Shown here: piece after piece, positions 6,735-12,653 of the stretch
Layout of the letters: the number at the start of each line of letters is the position of its first letter
Numbering within the stretch: position 1 is the first letter of the stretch
Origin: Dialister sp. UBA7295
GTDB lineage: Bacteria; Bacillota; Negativicutes; Veillonellales; Dialisteraceae
NCBI GenBank assembly: GCA_002471975.1
Contig: DKQZ01000088.1
Coordinates: 1-14,013, forward strand
Direction: 5' to 3'
Length of the DNA: 14,013 bases
Made by a program: the position numbers and the translations under genes
The notes under the pieces: generated by a model
What the model saw: the letters and a program-made list of their open reading frames with translations, nothing else
What the model was told of the DNA's origin: nothing
The model's database searches: none

Positions 6735-6816
6735 AGGAGGTGATCATTGTGGAGACTGTATAAATTACCAATTTCATTGGCTGCCCGGGCAGTTTGCTTT
6801 TTATCCTGTCTGGTCA
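6735..6816 (+). pseudogene. inner direct repeat, left copy: broken small gene
   Basis: A strong ribosome site (AAAGGAGGTGAT) precedes a frame that stops after four codons from GTG 6749. In another frame the sequence encodes QFHWLPGQFAFYPVWSG, which matches LPGQFAFYNLTGRG in the right-hand copy at 9066-9151. DNA identity is highest over CTGCCCGGGCAGTTTGCTTT. A TTG start at 6747 gives a longer but unrelated frame. I read this as a frameshifted remnant, or possibly a leader, upstream of the symporter. Confidence 0.5.
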
Positions 6817-6942
6817 GGAAAAATTTCTTCCAGGTTTGCGAAGCCCCGCAATGTACTCTACACTGTCTTTTATATACTCTTCCCTTTTCTCCGTTAAAGG
6901 AATATAATTTAATATATATTATGTTTTTAAGGGGGAGTTTTT

Positions 6943-8211
6943 ATGTCTACTGAATCATCGTCAAAACGATCTACGCTGTCTAACTATCGAGGCCCTCTTA
7001 TCTTGATTGCTTTCTGTATAGCGGGCGCTATCATCGGTCTCACCATGGGGGACAAGGCTTCTTTCCTGAAGCCTGTCGGTCAGATTTTCCTGAACTTATT
7101 ATTCTGTCTCATCGTACCTTTGATTTTCTTCTCCATTGCCGGTTCTATCGCTAATACGAAGGATACGGGCAAAGTAGGGAAGATGCTTGGCTATACCCTT
7201 ATTATCTTCATTCTGACGGCAATTATTTCCGGTGTGCTGATTCTTATTGTCACGCAATTCACTGGTGTGCCTTCTTCCTTTGCTGCACCTGAAACAGCTC
7301 AGGCTGCCAAGCCCGTTCCCATTGGTCAGCAGATTGTAGATACCCTGACCGTAGGGGATATGCCCCTTCTGATTTCGCGGTTTCACGTGCTTCCTTTAAT
7401 CATCCTGAGTATCTTCTTCGGACTCTGTGTTACCCTCGTCGGTGAACCGGCAAAGCCTGTCGTAGAATGGATGAATGCTATGACCCTCGTCTGCTATAAG
7501 ATGGTAGCCGTCCTCATGAAGGCCGCTCCTATCGGCTTAGGTGCTTATTTCGCCGACCTGACCGGCACTTATGGCGTTGACTTGCTGAAGACTTATGGCA
7601 GCGCTATGCTGGTGTTCTACGGCGTTGTAATCGTATATTTTTTCGTATTCCTTGGCTTCTATGCTTATCTGGCTGCCGGTACCTGGGGCATCCGGAATTA
7701 TTTCAAAGTTATCCTGGCACCGGCTCTGACTGCACTGGGTACCCGTTCTTCTGCAGCTACCATTCCTCTGCAGATGGAAGCCTGTGATAAGCTGGGTATA
7801 CCTCGGGATATCTCTTCCGTAGTTGTCTCCATGGGGGCTACCTGCCACATGGATGGTGCCTGCATCGCCATGGTTTATGCCCAGGTTCTGGCAACCACGA
7901 TCTTCGGTCGTCCTTTGATGGGCTTTGATTATTTGCTGGTTATCTTCATCGGTGTGGCTTCCTCCGTAGCTACATCTTCTGTTCCTGGTGGCGGTGCTGC
8001 CGGCGAAACCATGATTTTGTCCGTGTTCCACCTGCCAGAAAGTGCCTTCCCCATCCTGCTGATGGTTATCGAACTGTTCGACCCAGGCTGCACTCTGTTG
8101 AACTCCTGTGGTGATACGGTTGTCTCTATGTTGATTACCCGTATCTTCCACGGTAAAGACTGGTATAAGAAAAATTTGAGTGGAAAGGGCGAATTATATA
8201 ATGATACTTAA
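6943..8211 (+). CDS. SDF family dicarboxylate/amino acid:cation symporter with altered binding site
   Basis: 422 residues, the normal length of the GltP/GltPh/EAAT fold (8 transmembrane helices and two re-entrant hairpins) in the inner membrane. Hairpin 1 is TRSSAAT (R268, S269, S270), helix 7 is ATCHMDGAC (residues 299-307), hairpin 2 is SSVPGGG (345-351) and helix 8 is DPGCTLLNSCGD (380-391). By alignment with GltPh, D394, T398, N401, D405 and D312 are kept as D380, T384, N387, D391 and D304. R397 is Cys383, T314 is Ala306, N310 is His302 and D390 is Ile. The Arg-to-Cys change is the one found in the neutral amino acid carrier ASCT2, so an aspartate, glutamate or dicarboxylate substrate is unlikely. 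The start ATG has AAGGGGGAG about 6 nt upstream. The 3' end overlaps the hydrolase gene. Confidence 0.93.
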   Translation: MSTESSSKRSTLSNYRGPLILIAFCIAGAIIGLTMGDKASFLKPVGQIFLNLLFCLIVPLIFFSIAGSIANTKDTGKVGKMLGYTLIIFILTAIISGVLILIVTQFTGVPSSFAAPETAQAAKPVPIGQQIVDTLTVGDMPLLISRFHVLPLIILSIFFGLCVTLVGEPAKPVVEWMNAMTLVCYKMVAVLMKAAPIGLGAYFADLTGTYGVDLLKTYGSAMLVFYGVVIVYFFVFLGFYAYLAAGTWGIRNYFKVILAPALTALGTRSSAATIPLQMEACDKLGIPRDISSVVVSMGATCHMDGACIAMVYAQVLATTIFGRPLMGFDYLLVIFIGVASSVATSSVPGGGAAGETMILSVFHLPESAFPILLMVIELFDPGCTLLNSCGDTVVSMLITRIFHGKDWYKKNLSGKGELYNDT

Positions 8212-9034
8212 TGCGAATTACGTTCTTCAGGAACCGGACTATGGAGACGCTCCTCTCCCGGATTCCCTGGATTTCATACTTCCTGTAAACGGAGACCGGA
8301 TGCTGGGAGAACTCTATCTGCCCAGTGGTATCTATGAGGCTCCTCATCCTGCCGTAATCATGTGCCATGGGATTCCTGGCACCAACAACTTTGATGATCT
8401 GGCCCAATGCCTGCGTCGCATAGGCTGTGTGGTAATCCGGCTGTATCACCGGGGCGCCTGGGGCAGTGATGGGGACTATACCTTCTCCCATTGTTTGGAA
8501 GACTGCCTGGCAGCCACAGACTGGGCCCGGACTACAGGGGTGGAAAAATATGGCATTGATCCGGATGCTATCTTTTTAGCTGGTCACTCCGCCGGCGGCT
8601 CTACTGTTATCAATGCGGCCAGAAAACGCCCCTTTATCCGCGGGGTCATTGCCTACTGTCCCCTGGACCATACGGTATTGCACGGAGATGAAACCGAGCC
8701 TCTGCTGAAGCAGGAATTCAAGGAGTTCGCCACAGTGCTCCACGTAAAGGATTTTGAAGAATTATGGCAGGATAGCATCAGTCACCAGGAAGAATGGAGA
8801 TTTGCCGGTTCCGCTCCTTATTTCAAGGACCACAATCTGCTGCTGATAGGTGGTACTAAGGACCCTGTTACACCGCCTGCCGTCATCCTGGATCCTTTCT
8901 GGAAGGCCTTGCAGACCGCAGGTACTAAAGCCATACATGACTATGTGCTGTTGCCTTCTAACCACGGGATGGATACGGCCAGATTAGTCCTGGCCAAAAC
9001 CATCTGCGGCTGGATAGGGAAAGTCATGGGATAA
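8201..9034 (+). CDS. alpha/beta hydrolase (serine hydrolase), coupled to the symporter
   Basis: 277 residues without a signal peptide, so cytosolic. An alpha/beta hydrolase triad is visible: S130 in the elbow AGHSAGGST, D221 in GGTKDPVTPP and H255 in PSNHGMD. An oxyanion-type CHGIPG lies at 55-60 and the YHRGAWGSDGDY motif at 82-93, as in S9-like/dienelactone-hydrolase-like enzymes. The ATG at 8201 overlaps the symporter stop (8209-8211) by 11 nt, indicating coupling; a GTG at 8180 would add 7 residues. The substrate is unknown. Its place suggests it cleaves an ester or amide brought in by the symporter, which is inference. Confidence 0.9.
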   Translation: MILNANYVLQEPDYGDAPLPDSLDFILPVNGDRMLGELYLPSGIYEAPHPAVIMCHGIPGTNNFDDLAQCLRRIGCVVIRLYHRGAWGSDGDYTFSHCLEDCLAATDWARTTGVEKYGIDPDAIFLAGHSAGGSTVINAARKRPFIRGVIAYCPLDHTVLHGDETEPLLKQEFKEFATVLHVKDFEELWQDSISHQEEWRFAGSAPYFKDHNLLLIGGTKDPVTPPAVILDPFWKALQTAGTKAIHDYVLLPSNHGMDTARLVLAKTICGWIGKVMG

Positions 9035-9065
9035 GGACACAGCAATAAAAAAAGAATTGGTATAA

Positions 9066-9151
9066 AGAAGGTGATTGCCCATGGCAGCTGTGATTTCAGA
9101 TTTCATATCTCATCAGCTGCCTGGGCAGTTTGCTTTTTATAACCTGACTGG
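9066..9151 (+). repeat. inner direct repeat, right copy
   Basis: AAGAAGGTGAT through CTGCCTGGGCAGTTTGCTTTT and CTGGTCG. It aligns with 6735-6816, including the ribosome site. Together the two copies flank the symporter-hydrolase pair just inside the tRNA repeats. Confidence 0.7.
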
Positions 9152-9336
9152 TCGTGGTGCTGAAATCATTTTGGGCTGGTCCAGGAGCTTTTGTCCCTGG
9201 TCTGGGGGTATACAGTCTCAGCAGATGGCTGGAAAGGGAAAAGGGTGGTACGCACAACATCGGTATCTGGCTCTATATTTTCGGTGTCCTTTTCATCTTC
9301 TTCTTTTCATACAATTGTATGAGCTATAAGCTGTAA
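9081..9336 (+). pseudogene. small membrane protein gene, probably frameshifted
   Basis: The ATG at 9081 follows AAGAAGGTGAT and begins MAAVISDFISHQLPGQFAFY. From about 9154 the protein-like reading moves to the +1 frame, giving FWAGPGAFVPGLGVYSL, then SRWLEREKGGTHNIGI and a transmembrane segment WLYIFGVLFIFFFSY ending CMSYKL at 9336. The first frame also stays open to 9329 but turns into Gln/Trp/His-rich sequence unlike a membrane protein. It could be one gene with a single frameshift, programmed or decayed, or two overlapping small genes. The family is not recognised; small membrane subunits of symporters are one possible parallel, but no similarity is shown. Confidence 0.45.
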
Positions 9337-9397
9337 AAGTAGAATCACGAGGGCGAGTGAACAACGAAGAAGTCTTTTCTGCGTGAAATAAAGGCCA

Positions 9398-9577
9398 ATG
9401 AAATCAGAAGAACCTGTAACACTGACGGCACAGGAAACAGGAGGACATGGTTTTGGGGAATCCATCCTTTTCAGCATGGACGATCCTGACCATGTCGGCA
9501 ATAGAATGGTTACGCTTCCTGAAGGGGACATCATCAGCTTTGATGGGAAAGATGTCAGCATAAAGAAATATCCGTAA
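9398..9577 (+). CDS. small hypothetical protein or gene fragment (59 aa)
   Basis: Reads MKSEEPVTLTAQETGGHGFG and ends DGKDVSIKKYP, acidic in the middle (SMDDPDHVGNRMVTLPEGD). Composition and codon use look coding, and there is no other credible gene here. A stop codon (9389-9391) closes the frame just before the ATG and no good ribosome site is seen, so it may be the 3' remnant of a longer gene. It lies directly before the displaced tRNA fragment. Function unknown. Confidence 0.4.
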   Translation: MKSEEPVTLTAQETGGHGFGESILFSMDDPDHVGNRMVTLPEGDIISFDGKDVSIKKYP

Positions 9578-9621
9578 ACATTCGAAGTGACAGAATATAC
9601 GATAAAATCGGGTATTTTGCG

Positions 9622-9662
9622 ACACCTTGACAGAAAAATATTTGTTGGACGTTAACAGGTGT
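9622..9662. repeat. inverted repeat next to the right tRNA-derived repeat
   Basis: ACACCT (9622-9627) and AGGTGT (9657-9662) face each other across 29 bp, ending 3 bp before the 102-bp repeat. It could be a recombinase arm site or chance; the half-sites are short. Confidence 0.3.
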
Positions 9663-9665
9663 ACC

Positions 9666-9767
9666 TGGAAATTATGTTGACGGCGAATACCGTCACGGGG
9701 GTTCGAATCCCCCTCTCTCCGCCACAATGAGAGCTCATTCGAAAGAATGAGCTCTTTTGCTTTGCCT
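9666..9767 (+). repeat. outer direct repeat, right copy (displaced tRNA-Ser 3' part plus terminator)
   Basis: Contains the variable arm, T arm, 3' acceptor strand, CCA and terminator of tRNA-Ser, but no 5' acceptor strand or intact D arm, so it is not a functional tRNA. The terminator (9731-9758) is a perfect 10-bp stem here. Weak resemblance continues a little to the left (AGGTGTA versus AGGTGCA), which leaves open a decayed full tRNA copy. Confidence 0.95.
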
Positions 9768-9809
9768 GAAAAGGCCCCGGATGATGAACATTTCCATGTA
9801 TTCGTTTTA

Positions 9810-9838
9810 TTGATTAAAAAATTCTTTGCCGTTATAAT
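9810..9838 (+). promoter_or_regulatory. promoter of the GltB-like gene
   Basis: TTGATT (9810-9815), 17-bp spacer, TATAAT (9833-9838). This predicts a leader of about 80 nt before the start codon. Confidence 0.75.
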
Positions 9839-9874
9839 TAGGGTAAGAGTTTGTCGTTCATCGATTGGAAATCC

Positions 9875-9912
9875 TGTTTCAGGCGCCTTGGGGAAGGGCT
9901 GAAACAATTTTT
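9875..9912 (+). terminator. attenuator-like hairpin in the leader of the GltB-like gene
   Basis: TGTTTCAG (9875-9882) pairs perfectly with CTGAAACA (9899-9906), with an inner CCTT-GGGG-AAGG, and ATTTTT follows at once. It sits between promoter and ribosome site, where an intrinsic terminator would act as an attenuator. Confidence 0.5.
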
Positions 9913-9928
9913 ATAAAGGAGGTCCATT

Positions 9929-11347
9929 ATGGCCAGGTACAAGTGCAGGATATGTGGTTATATTTATGATGAAGAAAAGGAAGGAAAGCCCATTTCCGAG
10001 CTGAAGTTCTGCCCGAAGTGCCGGGAAGACGTGAGCAATTTCGTGAAGATTGAGGAATCCGGAGATGCCGGCCGGACTCCGGCAGCTACGGAGAGTCCGG
10101 CAAAAGAAGAAATTTCTCTTGCCTATGATCCTGAAACGGCCAGGGAGGACCCGAAGGTCCGTGCCATGTGGGAAATCCATGAAATGGCGGTCAACGGAAA
10201 GACTCTCCATGCCTGCATGAGCACCCGTCTCCCCCTTCCGAAATGGGAAGATATTCTTCTCCTGGGCGGTCAGCTGAATCCGGCGCCTCTCTTTGATGAT
10301 GAAGAAGTGAACCTGAAGACTGTCATCGGCAAACATGCGGCAAAGCCCATGATTCTTGACGGACCGGTTTATGTGTCCCACATGTCTTTCGGCGCCCTTT
10401 CGAAGGAAGCCAAAGAAGCTTTGTCAAAGGGGACTGCTTTGGCAAAGACGGCCATGTGCAGCGGCGAAGGGGGCATCCTTCCGGAAGAAAAGGCGGCAGC
10501 TTACAAGTATATCTTTGAAATCATCCCGAATATGTACTCCGTGACGGAAAAGAACCTGAAAGAAGCGGACGCCATCGAGATCAAGATCGGTCAGGGTACG
10601 AAGCCCGGCATGGGCGGCCATCTCCCGGGAGAGAAGGTCACCCCTGAAATCGCGGAAATTCGCGGCAAGAAGGTGGGCGAAGATATCCAGAGCCCCAGCA
10701 AGTTCAAGGAAATAAAAACGAAAGAAGACCTGAAAGCGTTCGTCGCCAGACTGCGGACGGTTTCCGAGGGACGGCCGATCGGCATCAAGCTGGCGGCAGG
10801 GCACATTGAAAAGGATTTGAAATTTGCCCTCTTTGCAAAGCCTGATTTCATCACCATCGATGGACGGGGCGGCGCTACAGGCTCGAGCCCCTTCCTGCTC
10901 CGTGAAGCGACCACGGTTCCCACCATTTATGCCCTTGCCCGGGCAAGGAAATATCTGGATGAGCAGCATTCCGACGTGAGCCTCGTTATTACCGGGGGAC
11001 TTCGGACGAGCGCAGATTTTGCCAAAGCCATTGCCATGGGAGCTGATGCCATTGCAGTCGCTACGGGAGCTTTAATGGCCCTGGGCTGCCAGCAGTATCG
11101 GATTTGCGGGAGTGGTCATTGCCCCGTAGGCATTGCCACCCAGGATCCGGAACTCCGGAAGCGTCTCCATGTGGATATCGGGGCACAGAGAGTCGCCAAT
11201 TATTTCAAGGTGGCTTTCTCCGAACTGGCCTCTTTTGCCAGAGTGACGGGCCATCATGATATCCATGACCTTTCCGAAAAAGACCTCATTACGACGAGCG
11301 AGGAAATCCACAAATACACCGGCATCCGTCATGCGGGAGAAGATTGA
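9929..11347 (+). CDS. rubredoxin-like/GltB-type FMN and Fe-S protein (glutamate synthase-related)
   Basis: 472 residues. The N-terminus has two CxxC pairs, C6/C9 in CRICGYIYD and C28/C31 in FCPKC, a rubredoxin-like metal site with a short 18-residue spacing. A hydrophilic linker follows to about residue 60. The rest is the FMN-binding domain of the glutamate synthase large subunit: SHMSFGALSKEAK, GEGG, KIGQGTKPGMGGHLPG, DGRGGATGSSP and GGLRTSADFAKAIAMGADA. The 3Fe-4S cysteines C387-X5-C393-X4-C398 lead into PVGIATQDP. There is no glutaminase domain, as in archaeal-type stand-alone GltB2 proteins, so ammonia or another electron-accepting reaction must be assumed. AAGGAGG is 6 nt before the ATG. 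The gene is monocistronic, with an attenuator-like leader. Confidence 0.92.
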   Translation: MARYKCRICGYIYDEEKEGKPISELKFCPKCREDVSNFVKIEESGDAGRTPAATESPAKEEISLAYDPETAREDPKVRAMWEIHEMAVNGKTLHACMSTRLPLPKWEDILLLGGQLNPAPLFDDEEVNLKTVIGKHAAKPMILDGPVYVSHMSFGALSKEAKEALSKGTALAKTAMCSGEGGILPEEKAAAYKYIFEIIPNMYSVTEKNLKEADAIEIKIGQGTKPGMGGHLPGEKVTPEIAEIRGKKVGEDIQSPSKFKEIKTKEDLKAFVARLRTVSEGRPIGIKLAAGHIEKDLKFALFAKPDFITIDGRGGATGSSPFLLREATTVPTIYALARARKYLDEQHSDVSLVITGGLRTSADFAKAIAMGADAIAVATGALMALGCQQYRICGSGHCPVGIATQDPELRKRLHVDIGAQRVANYFKVAFSELASFARVTGHHDIHDLSEKDLITTSEEIHKYTGIRHAGED

Positions 11348-11440
11348 ATCCTCCTTGATGGCAGGGAATTTTGTGGATTTAATGAAAAATTAATGATACA
11401 AAACGCAATTTTTTCTACTATATCTATAGAGAGAAATAAA

Positions 11441-11504
11441 GCGTCCCCCGCAGGGTCCCGCAGCGCGCAACCATGGAATGCGGGACGGGGAGCGATGCGT
11501 TTTT
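11441..11504 (+). terminator. GC-rich hairpin with T-run after the GltB-like gene
   Basis: GTCCCGCA (11455-11462) pairs with TGCGGGAC (11479-11486). TCCCC (11444-11448) with GGGGA (11487-11491) and GCGT with ATGC extend the stem, and TTTTT follows (11500-11504). It is probably the terminator of the GltB-like gene, or else the first stem of a small RNA. Confidence 0.6.
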
Positions 11505-11608
11505 CCCGAATCGGTACCGAAATGAAGATCTTCAGCAATCAGATGGAAATTCTTTGAAACAGGAAACAGTCTGTTCTCTTCGTGTTGTCTTTTAACGACT
11601 TGGGAACG

Positions 11609-11638
11609 AAAAGCCCGGCTCAAAAGAGCCGGGCTTTT
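11609..11638. terminator. strong bidirectional terminator
   Basis: Perfect 13-bp stem AAAAGCCCGGCTC/GAGCCGGGCTTTT with an AAAA loop, A- and T-flanked on both strands. Confidence 0.92.
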
Positions 11639-11641
11639 TGT

Positions 11642-11670
11642 TTGCAAAAACATATTTCTCATGATACTTT
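11642..11670 (+). promoter_or_regulatory. possible promoter of the tannase pseudogene
   Basis: TTGCAA (11642-11647), 17-bp spacer, TACTTT (11665-11670) with a TG extension at 11662-11663, about 38 bp before the start codon. It directly follows the terminator. Confidence 0.5.
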
Positions 11671-11707
11671 ACAGGTAGATGATTCTTGTTTTAGAAAGGG
11701 AGCATTT

Positions 11708-12421
11708 ATGAGAATGGTAAGGAAATACGGGCTGGCCCTTCTTGCGGCATCGGCTCTCCTCCTGCCTTGGAACGTTTCGGCAAAAGGGGGCGAAGTGCCG
11801 CCCCCTTTTTCAGGAAATCAAAGCCGCCTCGCCGCTGGACCTCTCTGCCGACAATTATGAAACCATGACCATGAAGGTGGAAGGCCGGGACGTGACGTTT
11901 CGCGCCTATACGGACCTTCTCTAGGTGGCCAAACCGGTAGACAAAGAGTACCAGACCATGAATATTTACGTCCCCGAAGGGTATTTCCAGGGGGAAACGA
12001 TTCATGGCTATACGGCAGAAACGGCGCCCATTTTCCTTCCCAATACGGTGGGCGGTTACATGCCCGGAAAGGCGGGGGTGCCGGAGGAAAAGGAAAGACG
12101 GACCGGCGGGCCCAATGCGATTCTCTCTGCCCTGGGCCATGGCTATGTGGCAGCCGCTCCGGGTGCCCGGGGGCGGACGAATCAGGATGCAAAGGGGAAA
12201 TATACGGGAAAGGCTCCTGCCTGTATCGTGGATATGAAGGCGGCGGTCCGCTATCTTCGCCACAATAAAGGCATCCTTCCGGGGGATATGGAAAAAATAA
12301 TTTCCAACGGCACTTCGGCCGGCGGAGCTCTTTCTTCTCTCCCTGGGACGTGGGACACGGGGGAGATTATGACCTGGAAGAACTTTTCCGGTGGATTGAT
12401 TCGATTTGCCTGAAGAAGTGA
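11708..12421 (+). pseudogene. decayed subtype-B tannase (alpha/beta hydrolase) with internal deletion
   Basis: Reading starts at ATG 11708 after AAAGGGAGC with a signal peptide (KYGLALLAASALLLPWNVSA). After the CCGCCCCCTTTTTC tract near 11800 the tannase-like reading moves to another frame (FQEIKAASPLDLSADNYETM). An in-frame TAG at 11922-11924 interrupts DLL-VAKPVDKEYQTMNIYVPE. The nucleophile region KIISNGTSAGGALSSL follows. At about 12341 the reading jumps frame again to PWDVGHGGDYDLEELFRWID, ending SICLKK at 12421, which is the family's C-terminal catalytic-His motif. The middle of the protein, including the lid and catalytic Asp, is therefore deleted. Intact subtype-B tannases are roughly twice this length. 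They release gallic acid from gallate esters and are exported. This copy cannot work. Confidence 0.8.
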
Positions 12422-12500
12422 ATACAGTCGGAGAATCATAAATAACCAGCGACTTTGATGATAAAGTTATCAGTTATCAGTTCTTAGTTAGCAGAAAAGT

Positions 12501-12532
12501 GGGCCCGCATCTCTGAGATGACGGGTCCTTTT
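12501..12532 (+). terminator. terminator after the tannase pseudogene, variant of the duplicated module
   Basis: GGGCCCG/CGGGTCC (one G-T wobble) enclosing CATCT-CTG-AGATG, then TTTT. It is preceded by AAAGTTATCAGTTATCAGTTC, like the terminator modules near 2370-2580, so the same repeat type follows unrelated genes. Confidence 0.75.
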
Positions 12533-12603
12533 CATAAAAAATATAAAAACTGTTTCTTACTTTTTAAGGGTGCATCCCTGCCGGTCATGATAGCTTTCAA
12601 ACA

Positions 12604-12638
12604 AAAAGACTGTGAAATCAATCGTTTCACAGTCTTTT
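12604..12638. terminator. strong bidirectional terminator of the 12654-13814 gene
   Basis: Perfect 14-bp stem AAAAGACTGTGAAA/TTTCACAGTCTTTT with a 7-nt loop, 16 bp past the stop codon on the minus strand. Confidence 0.9.
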
Positions 12639-12653
12639 CAATTTCTCTTTACC

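Larger units (their letters stand above)
6459..9665 (+). mobile_element. putative tRNA-Ser-bounded mini-island without integrase
   Basis: About 3.2 kb lies between the intact tRNA-Ser and a displaced copy of its 3' part, the geometry left by tyrosine-recombinase islands. The contents are a symporter, a hydrolase, a small gene and remnants of small genes. No integrase or excisionase is seen, so if it is an island it is decayed or moved in trans. Alternatives are a decayed second tRNA-Ser copy or a local duplication. Confidence 0.5.
11348..11707. other. structured 360-bp spacer, possible small RNA or leader
   Basis: No gene seen. It holds an AT-rich, promoter-like stretch around 11409-11430, a strong multi-part hairpin (11441-11504), the palindrome GAAGATCTTC, a possible long-range pairing of CCCGAATCG with CGACTTGGG, and the terminator at 11609-11638. 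I could not match it to a known riboswitch or to 6S, SRP or T-box RNA. Confidence 0.4.

Noticed and set aside
7537..8151. Minus-strand 204-codon frame opposite the symporter
   Set aside because: Shadow frame of the symporter: His/Gln/Gly-rich, low-quality protein without a ribosome site.
9666..9722. Second tRNA-Ser gene
   Set aside because: The 5' acceptor strand and a credible D arm are absent, so only the 3' part is present.
11424..11640. 6S RNA, T-box or another known riboswitch
   Set aside because: I could not place a T-box core, a 6S-type closing stem with central bubble, or a known aptamer core; kept only as an unknown structured spacer.
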